Source: Clostridiaceae bacterium (GTDB lineage: Bacteria > Bacillota > Clostridia > Saccharofermentanales > DTU023). From it: DNA of 64,000 bases. The notes under the pieces are model-generated. The model was not told the DNA's origin, did no database searches, and saw only the letters and a program-made list of their open reading frames with translations. How positions within the stretch are numbered: position 1 is the first letter of the stretch; the number at the start of each line of letters is the position of its first letter. The stretch covers positions 1-64,000 of the forward strand of contig DUOO01000056.1 in the NCBI GenBank assembly GCA_012838795.1. The letters run 5' to 3'. The position numbers and the translations under genes are program-made. Below, one piece after another: positions 19,058 to 28,100 of the stretch.

Positions 19058-20035
19058 TTATTTCTTTTCTTTCTTAGTTTGAGCAAGTACTGCAATAAAT
19101 AGTAATATACCTATGGCAATATACTGGTAGAAATCAGGCATTCCGATCATTATTAAACCATTTTTGAGCATGTAGACGATCATAACACCGAAGAAGGTCA
19201 TCCCTATACTTCCCTTGCCTCCTTCCATGGCCGTACCGCCCACGAGTGCAGAGGCTATTCCTTCCAGTGCATAAAGTTCACCGACAAAAGGTTGTTGCGA
19301 CCCCGTTCGCATCGAAACCAACATACCCGCTGTAGCAGCCAAAAAACCGGACGCCATAAACATAAATAATCGAATGTTTTTCACATTAATTCCGCTGATA
19401 TAGGCTGATTTATGATTGTGTCCGACCAAATATATTGAACGTCCAACTCTGTGATATTTCATAAAAAGAGCAAAAATTATGTAAATAACGATCATAATTA
19501 TGACAGGAAGTTGTACATTGCCACCCAGCACTTTTTCTTGTCCTATTCTCACATAAGGCTTATAAATTTCTCCCACCATCGCACGCGGCATTCCTTGGGT
19601 CCATATAAAAATTAAACCCCTGTATATTTGTTGCAGAGCGTAGGTTGTTATAAACGCATTCATGCCCAGTCGGGATACTGCCATTCCTGCAATAAATCCT
19701 GAAAATAATCCGACCAACCAGCCTACCAATATAGAGACGACAAGCGGAGCACCTTGCTCTATGGCAACGGCAGCAAAAAGTCCTGCAAACGAGGCAACCA
19801 TGCCTACCGACAAATCAATAAAACCACCTATAATACATATACATTCACCTATCGCAATCAGACCGACTTGAACAGACGTCAGCAAGATGCTATGAAAATT
19901 CGAATAGGAGAGGAATGTAGAACGCATACTCGTAAATATAATTATTTCAACAATCAGAATCAGGAACGTCATTACTTTATCTAAAGAACCACGCTTCATT
20001 CTTTCCAAAATGTATAAATCTTTATTCTTAGACAT
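19058..20035 (-). CDS. Sugar ABC transporter permease (RbsC type), second of pair
   Basis: A 325-aa membrane permease of the RbsC/BPD_transp_2 family with about nine hydrophobic segments, the motif GGFIDLSVGMVAS near residue 70 and the conserved loop ALVGGTAMEGGKGS near the C-terminus. The start is ATG 20035 with GAGGA upstream. It follows another permease by 21 bases, so the importer probably uses a heterodimeric channel. The first deacetylase gene begins 28 bases downstream. Fragments resembling its last codons occur in spacers of the deacetylase array. Confidence 0.9.
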   Translation of the reverse strand: MSKNKDLYILERMKRGSLDKVMTFLILIVEIIIFTSMRSTFLSYSNFHSILLTSVQVGLIAIGECICIIGGFIDLSVGMVASFAGLFAAVAIEQGAPLVVSILVGWLVGLFSGFIAGMAVSRLGMNAFITTYALQQIYRGLIFIWTQGMPRAMVGEIYKPYVRIGQEKVLGGNVQLPVIIMIVIYIIFALFMKYHRVGRSIYLVGHNHKSAYISGINVKNIRLFMFMASGFLAATAGMLVSMRTGSQQPFVGELYALEGIASALVGGTAMEGGKGSIGMTFFGVMIVYMLKNGLIMIGMPDFYQYIAIGILLFIAVLAQTKKEKK

Positions 20036-20056
20036 TGTTTTTCCTCAAGTTTTCTC

Positions 20057-21022
20057 TCAATTTTGTCGACTCGTTTGAAGCATGACAGCTATAAACAATA
20101 TTAATCCCGATGCTATATATTGATAAAAAGCAGGAAGACGAATCATATTCAGACCGTTCTGCATACCTACCATGATCAGAACTCCAATAAAAGTCATGGC
20201 TATATTGGCTTTTCCGCCTCCCATTTTGGTCCCGCCGACAACTGTAGCTGAAATTGCCTGCATTGCATATAATTCTCCGATAATCGGATTAGCAGAAGCC
20301 GAACGTGAAGCAAAAACCAGACCGCCCAGAGCAGCCATACCGCCGGACAGAACAAAACAAAAGAACTGAATCGACTTAACCGGAAGACCGGCATTCTTTG
20401 CTGCTTCAATATTTCCGCCTACAATAAACAATGATCGTCCGAACTTGGTATATTTGAATACAAAATAAACTATGACATAGATAATGATCAATAATAATAT
20501 CGGCAGTGTAATGCTATTTGTAATTTTCGTCTGTCCTAACACTTTAAATTCCGGATACGCAGACATATTAATTGCTTTTCCCCCAGTTATAATCATGATA
20601 ACACCACGCCAGATTTGCATTAGGGCATATGTCGACATCCAAGCAGGCATCATGAACCATGCTGTTGAAACACCCGCTATCGCTCCGGAAAAAAGACCGA
20701 AAAACAACGCTATAGCAAAGGCCAGCCAGGTATTCATTCCGAACTGAGTAATTAAGGTTGCCCAAATTACCCCGGCTAATGAAGCCACCATCCCGGGAGA
20801 CATGTCAAAAACACCGGTTACCAGACAGGCACATTCTCCGATGGCAATTAGGCCTAACGGAACAGCAGAAATCAGAATTGTTATTATATTATCTTTTTTC
20901 AAAAAATATTCTGAGCCGATTGAAAAAACTAATATCATAATAGTAAAGGCTGCAACGATCAATATTATTTGTTTCACATCAGAAGTTAATTTTATCCTCT
21001 TCTTTTTAGAACTATTCTCCAT
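20057..21022 (-). CDS. Sugar ABC transporter permease (RbsC type), first of pair
   Basis: Companion permease, with GVFDMSPGMVASLAG in the position where RbsC proteins have DLSVG and with TVVGGTKMGGGKANI near the end. The track start at 21064 lies inside the ATPase gene. I use ATG 21022, which has GGAGGAG upstream and overlaps the ATPase stop by 11 bases, a sign of translational coupling. That gives 321 aa. It forms the transmembrane half of the importer with the 19058-20035 product. Confidence 0.9.
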   Translation of the reverse strand: MENSSKKKRIKLTSDVKQIILIVAAFTIMILVFSIGSEYFLKKDNIITILISAVPLGLIAIGECACLVTGVFDMSPGMVASLAGVIWATLITQFGMNTWLAFAIALFFGLFSGAIAGVSTAWFMMPAWMSTYALMQIWRGVIMIITGGKAINMSAYPEFKVLGQTKITNSITLPILLLIIIYVIVYFVFKYTKFGRSLFIVGGNIEAAKNAGLPVKSIQFFCFVLSGGMAALGGLVFASRSASANPIIGELYAMQAISATVVGGTKMGGGKANIAMTFIGVLIMVGMQNGLNMIRLPAFYQYIASGLILFIAVMLQTSRQN

Positions 21023-22559
21023 ATCCACTCTCCTCCAGAGTATCAAAATGAGTATCGAAGGCATATTTAATTACATCTTCTTCTGTCAAATCAATATTTT
21101 CAAGATTACCGGTAACACGTCCTTCACACATTACTATGATCCTGTCGCTGACCCCAAGAATTTCCGGCAATTCGGAACTAACCATAAGAATCGATTTCCC
21201 TTCCTTAGCTAATTTTTTTAATGCATCGTAGACTTCAACTTTCGCTCCTACATCAATTCCCCTGGTTGGTTCATCAACAATAAGAATGTCACAATTAGCC
21301 ATTACCCATTTTGACAAAACAACTTTTTGTTGATTTCCTCCTGAAAGTCCTACAGCCAGCATTTCCCGACCGGATGTTTTTACATCAAATAAAGATATGC
21401 CTTGATCTGCATATGCCTTTTCTTTGTTTAGCATTAAAATATCAAACTTATTCAAAACTTCTGCTAAGTTCGGCATGCTGAGATTCCATGTAAGAGATGC
21501 ATTAAGCATAAGTCCTTCTTCGCGACGATTCTCAGTTACAAATCCCATGCCTAACTTGTTTGCTTCTCTGGGATCACGAATATTTACTTTTTGGTTTTTT
21601 AAGTAAAGAGTACCGGAATCTTTTTTGTCAGCAGCAAACAAGCCTCTGACAAATTCTGTTCTGCCGGCTCCGACCAGACCGTATAAACCAACAATTTCAC
21701 CTTTGCGCAATTCTAAAGAAACATCCTGATAATGATGTCCGCAAGAAAAATTTTCCGCTTTTAACATTATTTCATCTTTGATGTACGATCTGTCTTTCGG
21801 TTCACCAAAGAAATTAATACCGCGTCCAATCATCATCGATACAAGCTCATCGCTTGTAGTCTCGCTTATTTTCTTCGTGTCGACATATTCTCCGTCTTTA
21901 AGAACAGTAACTACATCACAGATGCTGAATATTTCTTTTAGTCTATGACTGACATATATTATTGCCACTCCTTGTGATCTTAAGTCATTAATAAGTTCAA
22001 ACAAACTTTCTGCTTCATCATCCGACAAAGACGATGTTGGTTCATCAAATGCAAGCACTTTGATATTTTCATCAATTAATGCACGCATAATCTCTATCAA
22101 TTGCCAACTCCCCATGCTCAGATCACCGGCCTTTGATTTTACGTTTAAGCTTTGTGCGTGTCTTCCCAACCCTTGTTTTACATTGTTCGCCAGGCTGAAC
22201 ATTTTCTCCCAATCAATCAGTCCCAATTTTGTAGTTGGTTGACTACCCAAAAAGATATTTTCTGCTACAGTTAAGTCTCTCAGTATTTGAATTTCTTGAG
22301 GAACTACATGAATACCATATTTCCGTGCGGACTCAACACTTCGGATATCCGCTTCTTCACCATCTATAAATATATTTCCGGAATCCTTTGAATAGAGTCC
22401 GGTTGCGATTTTTAACAAAGTTGACTTCCCGGCACCGTTTTCTCCGCAGAGACCATGTACTTCACCTTTTTTAATGCTTAAACTGACATCATTTAATGCC
22501 TGAACACCCGGAAATGCTTTATCTATGTGCTTCATCTCTAAAATAATTTGACTATCCAC
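21012..22559 (-). CDS. Sugar ABC transporter ATPase
   Basis: Twin-domain ATPase of 515 aa. Domain 1 has GENGAGKST, DLSMGSWQLIEIMRAL in the signature position (altered from the usual LSGGQ-like form) and LAFDEPTSSL. Domain 2 has GLVGAGRTEF, LSGGNQQKVVLSKW and LIVDEPTRGIDVGAK. The start is GTG 22559 with AGAGG upstream. It is separated from the binding-protein gene by a terminator-like hairpin and overlaps the first permease gene. It powers uptake in the deacetylase operon. Confidence 0.93.
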   Translation of the reverse strand: MDSQIILEMKHIDKAFPGVQALNDVSLSIKKGEVHGLCGENGAGKSTLLKIATGLYSKDSGNIFIDGEEADIRSVESARKYGIHVVPQEIQILRDLTVAENIFLGSQPTTKLGLIDWEKMFSLANNVKQGLGRHAQSLNVKSKAGDLSMGSWQLIEIMRALIDENIKVLAFDEPTSSLSDDEAESLFELINDLRSQGVAIIYVSHRLKEIFSICDVVTVLKDGEYVDTKKISETTSDELVSMMIGRGINFFGEPKDRSYIKDEIMLKAENFSCGHHYQDVSLELRKGEIVGLYGLVGAGRTEFVRGLFAADKKDSGTLYLKNQKVNIRDPREANKLGMGFVTENRREEGLMLNASLTWNLSMPNLAEVLNKFDILMLNKEKAYADQGISLFDVKTSGREMLAVGLSGGNQQKVVLSKWVMANCDILIVDEPTRGIDVGAKVEVYDALKKLAKEGKSILMVSSELPEILGVSDRIIVMCEGRVTGNLENIDLTEEDVIKYAFDTHFDTLEESGYGE

Positions 22560-22601
22560 GAGCTGAACCTCTTTTAATCTTCTTTATAAAAAATATAAAA
22601 A

Positions 22602-22634
22602 TTTAAGGCGGAAAGTGAATCTTTCCACCTTAAA
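22602..22634 (-). terminator. Partial terminator between binding-protein and ATPase genes
   Basis: The coding-strand stem TTTAAGGTGGAAAG / CTTTCCGCCTTAAA, with one G-T pair, has a short loop and is followed by an AATTTTTATATTTTTT run. In this position it would let most transcripts end after the abundant binding protein. Confidence 0.7.
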
Positions 22635-22646
22635 AAATTCAAATAA

Positions 22647-23933
22647 TTATTCTTCTATATAATTATCATAGTATTCTTGAACCGTATCTTCCTTAACAAC
22701 AATCAAATCGTATGGAGAGAAGGCCGGAATCGGTGTTCCATTCTCAAAGAGATCATGTAATAATTCAACCATTCCCACTCCGGAAGGATAAGGCACTAAA
22801 CCATAACCGTAACCCGCTGTTGCAACAGCAGGATCTGCAAGCATTAAATTAATCGGATCCGGCGTAGAGAAGCAATCTAAAATACGTGTATTATTAGCTA
22901 TATCAACACCATTTTCGCTGAAAAGAGTAGCTGTAGGTACTAATGCTGCTGCTCCGCCTGCTACACTGATCCAAACATCAACATCATCTTTATATGCTTG
23001 AATCGTACTTCCCATTTTGTCCAAATGGTCTTCGGTTAAACTGGCACCGCAATCCAGCTCTACAATTCGATCTGCCGGAATATCAGGGAAAGCATCCAAT
23101 ATAGCATCCTTTGCACCTACGCAACGATTGTGAATAGCTTCTACAGCCGGGCTATCCTGGATAACTAAGAGGAAATTTGAATAATCTTCATTAACATTAT
23201 CCATAAAGCCGTCTTCTTTCATCTCTTCGCACATGACTTTGGCAGTTTCGTTGGATAACCACCAGTCATATAAGCCCCAATGCGGACTATAAAAGCCGTA
23301 AGAATCCGGACCTGGATCATCTGTGGTCAAATATGCTATTCCTGCCTCTTGCAATTTTGTTACTGCTTCAGGAAGGAGGGAGGTGTTTACCGGAGTCATG
23401 ATAACAGCATCAAAATCTTGGTTAATTATGTTTTCAATTCCGTCTACCCATGCCTGCTCATCAGAGTTTGCATCAATATAGAGATACTCATATCCATATT
23501 TATCACAAGTGTCCTTACATGCTTGATCTTTAGGCGTAAACCATGCACCTGAGAATTTGCAAACAAATGCTACTTTGTATTTACCGTCTGCGCCAAAGTC
23601 CTTGTAATTCGGATAGTTGCTGTAATACCACACATCAGTATCTTCAACATATTCATAACCTGTATAAGGATCCGATTCCAGTGTTCCTGCGTCACGCATG
23701 GCTGCAGCTTCTTCTTCGCTGAGAGGACCATCGGCTTCTTCTGCTTTATCAGGTTCTTCTGCTTTATCAGATTCTTCTGCTTTTTCCGTTTCTTCTGCTT
23801 TCTCTGTTTCTTCTGCTTTTTCTGTTTCTTCTGCTTTCTCTGTTTCTTTGGATTCGTCATCTTTTTTGTCGCCGCAAGCAACTAAGCCGAAGACCATAAT
23901 CAGAGTGAGTAAAATCGCAATGATTTTTTTCAT
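22647..23933 (-). CDS. Sugar-binding lipoprotein with acidic repeat linker
   Basis: Solute-binding lipoprotein with signal peptide and lipobox GLVAC. The mature Cys is followed by a roughly 60-residue tether containing about six imperfect hexapeptides of the EETEKA type. A type 1 periplasmic-binding domain follows (VAFVCKFSGAWFTPKDQACK; VDGIENIINQDFDAVIMTP). The 428-aa length exceeds usual RbsB-type proteins because of the tether and an extra tyrosine-rich N-terminal segment. ATG 23933 has AGGAGG. It is followed by its own ATPase and two permeases, and preceded by the AraC gene. The ligand is unknown; the neighbours suggest an N-acetylated amino sugar or related glycoside. Confidence 0.88.
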   Translation of the reverse strand: MKKIIAILLTLIMVFGLVACGDKKDDESKETEKAEETEKAEETEKAEETEKAEESDKAEEPDKAEEADGPLSEEEAAAMRDAGTLESDPYTGYEYVEDTDVWYYSNYPNYKDFGADGKYKVAFVCKFSGAWFTPKDQACKDTCDKYGYEYLYIDANSDEQAWVDGIENIINQDFDAVIMTPVNTSLLPEAVTKLQEAGIAYLTTDDPGPDSYGFYSPHWGLYDWWLSNETAKVMCEEMKEDGFMDNVNEDYSNFLLVIQDSPAVEAIHNRCVGAKDAILDAFPDIPADRIVELDCGASLTEDHLDKMGSTIQAYKDDVDVWISVAGGAAALVPTATLFSENGVDIANNTRILDCFSTPDPINLMLADPAVATAGYGYGLVPYPSGVGMVELLHDLFENGTPIPAFSPYDLIVVKEDTVQEYYDNYIEE

Positions 23934-24091
23934 ATTTTTCCTCCTAGAATTAAGTTTTCCTGTACTTGTCTACAGTACATTTTTGTCTGTTGTTCAGACT
24001 GTCAACCTGTAATTATTTCAGTCGAAATTTCTCTTGACTTTTTATAACCGGTCTCCTGTTACAATTTCTCGTTCTGTTCAAGCTGGAAATT

Positions 24092-24142
24092 AATATAAAT
24101 TTTCAACTGACATGGTTGATACTTTTACTTACGTGGTTGATA
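24092..24142 (-). promoter_or_regulatory. Candidate AraC-activated promoter of the binding-protein gene
   Basis: Two 12-bp direct repeats, ACATGGTTGATA (24110-24121) and ACGTGGTTGATA (24131-24142), start exactly 21 bases apart, about two helical turns, as for AraC-type half-sites. On the minus strand a TATATT (24092-24097) lies 17 bases from ATCAAC inside the proximal repeat, so the regulator would cover the -35 region. The whole gap 23934-24249 has no gene. The assignment to the adjacent AraC protein is inferred. Confidence 0.55.
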
Positions 24143-24249
24143 CATTAATTTTTTAAAGATTTTTAAGCTTTTAAAAGCTGTATTTTCATTTTTAACCGTC
24201 TTCACTTGTCGGATCTCTCATAGACAGATTTCCGGTCTTCATGCTATCC

Positions 24250-25281
24250 TCAACAAGTTTCATAATGCAGATTTAAATTATTCAGAGCATTTTGTATTAC
24301 ACTGATACTTTCTTCATTGTTTAGGATTTTCAGACTTTGAGGAATAGCCAACTCGTGATTAATACCAATATTTTTCTTTTTCTTGTTTTTTCTATACACA
24401 TTCATGGTATGACCGTAACGTTTTCTAAACATTTGATTTAAATACTTCGGATCTGAAAAACCGCTCTCTAAGCAGATATCAACCAGACTCCATTCTGTAT
24501 TCTCAATTAAGTTTAACGCCTCTTCAAATCGCAAGTTTTGCACATACTCCTGAAATGTAACCCCTATGTTATCGACAAACCAATTCGATAAATACGAATC
24601 CGTTAACTGCACCTTCTCGGCAACATCCGAGAGACGTATCTGTCTTTTAAAATTGTTTTCTATGTAATTTAAAATTGTTTCAATCCTATTATTCTTCTTG
24701 CCTTTAGATACCAATTTCAAGTCATCTAATTGTTCATGAGGAACGTTTTTCAACAAGATATAGAATAATTTGCAGATATCGCTCATCAATAGGAAGTCTT
24801 CACATTTTTGCTTCTCAAATAATCCTGTTTTGAAATATGAAATGGCTGTGACCAATATTTGTTTTTGCATATCCAAGACTTCTTCTTCCAGCATGTCATT
24901 TATACAAAAATCCGGAACTTTAAATTCTATATTTCTCAAAACCTTGGTATATTCTTCGCAATATTTATCCGAGAACACAATCGATAAAGTAACCAGAGAT
25001 TGATTGTTCGGGCAAATAAAATCATGAAGGACAAAAGAATTTAATATTAATATATCACCTGATTTGATTTTTGCTTCATTTGCTTTTGTCCTGATTATGC
25101 CCTCGCCCTCCAAAACCAACAACAATTCCAGTTCCTTATGGACATGCCAATTTCTGTGATTTACCTCTGCAACAATTAATTTTATTTTTTTAATTGTTTC
25201 ATATGAAAAAGTTTCAAACTCTTCTTTTGTTGTCAGTCCGGTTCCAAGCATTTTTGATATTACTCTGTCTGGTCTATGCAC
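24250..25281 (-). CDS. AraC family transcriptional regulator with cupin sensor domain
   Basis: A 343-aa DNA-binding regulator. The N-terminal half contains a cupin-like sugar-sensing domain (NWHVHKELELLLVLEGEG, then SGDILILNSFVLHDF). The region from about residue 200 has the double helix-turn-helix of the AraC family (IRLSDVAEKVQLTDSYLSNWF; LVDICLESGFSDPKYLNQMFRKRYG). The track start at 25281 is a GTG 3 bases after the upstream stop; ATG 25251 is an alternative and neither has a strong ribosome site. It lies within the aminotransferase-importer operon and probably activates it. Candidate direct-repeat sites lie at 24.1 and 28.1 kb. Confidence 0.9.
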   Translation of the reverse strand: MHRPDRVISKMLGTGLTTKEEFETFSYETIKKIKLIVAEVNHRNWHVHKELELLLVLEGEGIIRTKANEAKIKSGDILILNSFVLHDFICPNNQSLVTLSIVFSDKYCEEYTKVLRNIEFKVPDFCINDMLEEEVLDMQKQILVTAISYFKTGLFEKQKCEDFLLMSDICKLFYILLKNVPHEQLDDLKLVSKGKKNNRIETILNYIENNFKRQIRLSDVAEKVQLTDSYLSNWFVDNIGVTFQEYVQNLRFEEALNLIENTEWSLVDICLESGFSDPKYLNQMFRKRYGHTMNVYRKNKKKKNIGINHELAIPQSLKILNNEESISVIQNALNNLNLHYETC

Positions 25282-25284
25282 AAT

Positions 25285-26430
25285 TTAACTATTGCCTATT
25301 AATGCACTCTCTTCTTTACGTGTCCAAGTCCCGTCTCCGATATACGAACCGGGAAGTGGGTCGGGAATTACAAAATCCGATTTTAATGTGTACTCTTTTC
25401 TTTCTTTTGAACTGATCATAATTCCATGCATCATTTCAAAAATATGGAAAGCCATTTCTTTACTTGCTCTATGCTCACGACCCTTTAAAATAGCCCATGC
25501 CATTTCCGCTGCTCCCAACCCTCTTGAATTCTCTTGATATCCGTGAGTAAAAGGTATCAGCAACTCATCGCCTGACTCTTTTTGAAGATAAAGCTCCGGG
25601 CCGAACAAATTCGGATCACCCATAATAAGAATTCCATCTGTACCATATATTTCAAGATTAGTTTTTTCTTTCAAAATGCTGTCTGAGTTCATATGCAATG
25701 TGCCTAAGACACCATTTTTATATTTCAACAAGGCTGTCAGCACATTCGGTACTTCTATTTGATATTCTTGATCAAAACCGGATTCACCTATCCTCGTATT
25801 CCGTCTTATAGGTTTGTGAATCGATGTATATCCGTAAACAGATTCAACCGGTCCCAAGATGGAAGCCAAAGCTGTCAGATAATAACCGCCCATATCAAAC
25901 CCTATACCTGCTCCTTCTTTGTGAAGATGTGGTAAAAACTCGCCAAAAGCACCATAATCACGACTTACAGAAGCACGACAGGATATCGGTTCTCCGATCA
26001 GGCCGGCATCAACAACATATTTTGCAGTCTGGATGCTCGCCCCCAAAAAGGTATCCGGAGCAACTCCCAGATGCAATTTTTTTTCATTTGCAAGAGCTAC
26101 TAACTCTTCACCTTCTTCTAAATTCACAGCTATCATCTTTTCGGACCAAACATGTTTGCCGGAAAGAAGGCTTTGTTTAGTAATACTATAATGTGCATTA
26201 GGTGTTGTAAGATTGATCACTAATTCAATCTCGGAATCGGCACAAATTTCCTCAAAAGTCATTGCCTTTATATTGTATTTCTGAGCTTTTTCTTCCATTC
26301 GGTCTTTATCAAGATCACTGCAGCCTATTAACTCAATTACAGTAAATTTACCGCTTGTAAAATTACTCATATAGATATCACTGATACTACCGCATCCTAC
26401 TATTGCAGCTTTGATTTTATCCATTTTCAT
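25285..26430 (-). CDS. Gfo/Idh/MocA family NAD(P)-dependent oxidoreductase
   Basis: Sugar or inositol dehydrogenase-type enzyme with a Rossmann N-terminus (AAIVGCGSISDIY, with the Gfo/Idh form of the nucleotide loop) and an alpha/beta C-terminal domain. The usual EKP motif reads WSEKMIAVN, so the catalytic Lys is kept. The downstream D-x-x-x-H segment reads FDMGGYY, with Tyr in place of His. The 381 aa are full length. Start ATG 26430, or ATG 26424 which has a better-spaced GGGAGA. It is translated just before the AraC gene and after the DegT aminotransferase gene, a pairing common in keto/amino-sugar or inosose chemistry. Confidence 0.87.
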   Translation of the reverse strand: MKMDKIKAAIVGCGSISDIYMSNFTSGKFTVIELIGCSDLDKDRMEEKAQKYNIKAMTFEEICADSEIELVINLTTPNAHYSITKQSLLSGKHVWSEKMIAVNLEEGEELVALANEKKLHLGVAPDTFLGASIQTAKYVVDAGLIGEPISCRASVSRDYGAFGEFLPHLHKEGAGIGFDMGGYYLTALASILGPVESVYGYTSIHKPIRRNTRIGESGFDQEYQIEVPNVLTALLKYKNGVLGTLHMNSDSILKEKTNLEIYGTDGILIMGDPNLFGPELYLQKESGDELLIPFTHGYQENSRGLGAAEMAWAILKGREHRASKEMAFHIFEMMHGIMISSKERKEYTLKSDFVIPDPLPGSYIGDGTWTRKEESALIGNS

Positions 26431-26482
26431 GTTCTCCCGATACAGTTCTTTCCTATATTCTTGAAACCGGTATCCGGTCTAT

Positions 26483-26513
26483 GTCTTGTTAGAATAAATT
26501 ATTCTAACAAGAC
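26483..26513 (-). other. 15-bp perfect inverted repeat between DegT and Gfo/Idh genes
   Basis: The arms GTCTTGTTAGAATAA / TTATTCTAACAAGAC surround one central base. The stem is long but has no following T-run on the minus strand, so an RNA-stabilising hairpin or a protein site is more likely than a terminator. Confidence 0.5.
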
Positions 26514-26547
26514 TCAAAACTTCCAAGAATACTCAAATTCAATTTAA

Positions 26548-27777
26548 TTATAAACTTTCAATTATCTCTCTGATCTTAGTTGCAGTATCATTAATATCAT
26601 CCAATGAGGAGTTAATGTTGACACCGACACCGGATCCTAACCCTTTGTCTACAACTCCAATTGAAATATTCACCGCTCTGTCCAATATCGAATCTGTTTG
26701 AGGAAGCATATGTTTATGATACTCACTCTTTACAACATACTTCGGACAATCATAAGGACAATTTGCCTCTGTGGCAGTTATTTTGTTCAGAATTTGTTCC
26801 ATATTATTGTAAACATGCCATCCTGAATGAGATATAGGTACTGAATTAATAGCTTCACAGAACTTGTCGGCATACTCTTTCGTATCAAATATCAGTGTCA
26901 GTAACGTTGCACATTCATTTTCATCATTAATTGTCCGGAAGGAAAATTTCGACAAATCACTGAGTTTGTTCTTAAGTATAGATTTGTTATTTCTTAACTT
27001 CTCCAAAATTCCATCTAACTTTCGTCCTTGAGCTAAAGCAACAGCACCGGATAATTCGTTCATCCTCAAATTCATACCGACGATAGAGCGATTGCCGACT
27101 TCCACACCCATGCGATGCGGTTTATGTCCCTGGTCATGATAACCGAAAGCTCTCTCATATAAATTTTGATCCGAAGTACCGACAAAGCCGCCATCTCCGG
27201 TCGTTATCGTCTTAAAAGTATTCAGGGAGTAGGCGGCTATATCTCCGATCGTACCCAAACGCTTGCCTTTATATGCGGCACCTACCGCTTGACAACAATC
27301 TTCAATCACATACAAATTATGTTTTTTTGCAATTTCCATGATGGGATCCATATCACACGGATTTCCTAACATATGGACCGGCATAATAGCTTTTGTCCGA
27401 TCTGTAATCAATTCCTCGATCCTTGCAGGATCAATAGTCAAAGACTCATCGATTTCAGCCAGAACGGGAATCGCATTTGCTAAAATAATAGATGACATCG
27501 AGGCAATGAATGTATATCCGGGAACAATGACTTCATCACCTGCTCCTATTCCCAAAGCCGCCAAACAACATAACAAAGAACCTGTACCTGAACTTGTGGC
27601 AACTACATATTTATGACCTAAACGTTCTGCCATTTCAGCTTCAAAACTTGCAACTTTTCCCAGAAAACCGTCAACACCTATCGTTCCGTATCTGAACAGA
27701 TTTCCACTCTCAATTACATCCATCAATTCTTTTTTCTCTTCTGCTCCAAAAACATATGAACCAGGACCACCAGCCAT
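26548..27777 (-). CDS. DegT/DnrJ/EryC1/StrS family PLP aminotransferase
   Basis: PLP-dependent enzyme of the sugar aminotransferase family, which swaps a keto group and an amino group on sugars or cyclitols. The catalytic Lys lies in LNTFKTITTGDGG and the PLP-binding Asp region in HNLYVIEDCCQAVGA. I use ATG 27777 (409 aa), which follows AAGGAGAG; the track start at 27795 is a TTG lying before that ribosome site. It is the first gene of the operon that continues with Gfo/Idh, AraC, importer and deacetylases. Because import and deacetylation genes follow, a catabolic direction (amino sugar to keto sugar) is plausible, but biosynthesis cannot be excluded. Confidence 0.88.
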   Translation of the reverse strand: MAGGPGSYVFGAEEKKELMDVIESGNLFRYGTIGVDGFLGKVASFEAEMAERLGHKYVVATSSGTGSLLCCLAALGIGAGDEVIVPGYTFIASMSSIILANAIPVLAEIDESLTIDPARIEELITDRTKAIMPVHMLGNPCDMDPIMEIAKKHNLYVIEDCCQAVGAAYKGKRLGTIGDIAAYSLNTFKTITTGDGGFVGTSDQNLYERAFGYHDQGHKPHRMGVEVGNRSIVGMNLRMNELSGAVALAQGRKLDGILEKLRNNKSILKNKLSDLSKFSFRTINDENECATLLTLIFDTKEYADKFCEAINSVPISHSGWHVYNNMEQILNKITATEANCPYDCPKYVVKSEYHKHMLPQTDSILDRAVNISIGVVDKGLGSGVGVNINSSLDDINDTATKIREIIESL

Positions 27778-28100
27778 AAAATTCTCTCCTTTCAAAAAAA
27801 GACTATTTCATTAAACCTATCTCTCTAATCTTTGATTTACAAAAATACTATTTAATTAAAACTTTTTTACTAAATTTAAATTCATTACAAGGACAAAACT
27901 GCCGGAAAATTTAACACCGAATTTATTCTTAACATTCTTTAATGATTGATATTAAGCTAATAATTAAAATCCCATAAAATTGTCCAAACTAAAGAACAAA
28001 CGATATTCCAAAAAAATTACGAATAAATAAACTATGACAAATTACAATTAATTGTTTAATTATTGTAAAATAATTAGACAATTATTACAAACAATTTTCT

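Noticed and set aside
23570-24012. ORFs on both strands with KKQRKQKKQ and SSAFSVSSAF repeats
   Set aside because: They are other-frame readings of the acidic tether repeats of the binding lipoprotein and have no ribosome site or family match.
26483-26513. Rho-independent terminator after the DegT gene
   Set aside because: The stem is perfect, but no T-run follows on the transcribed strand.
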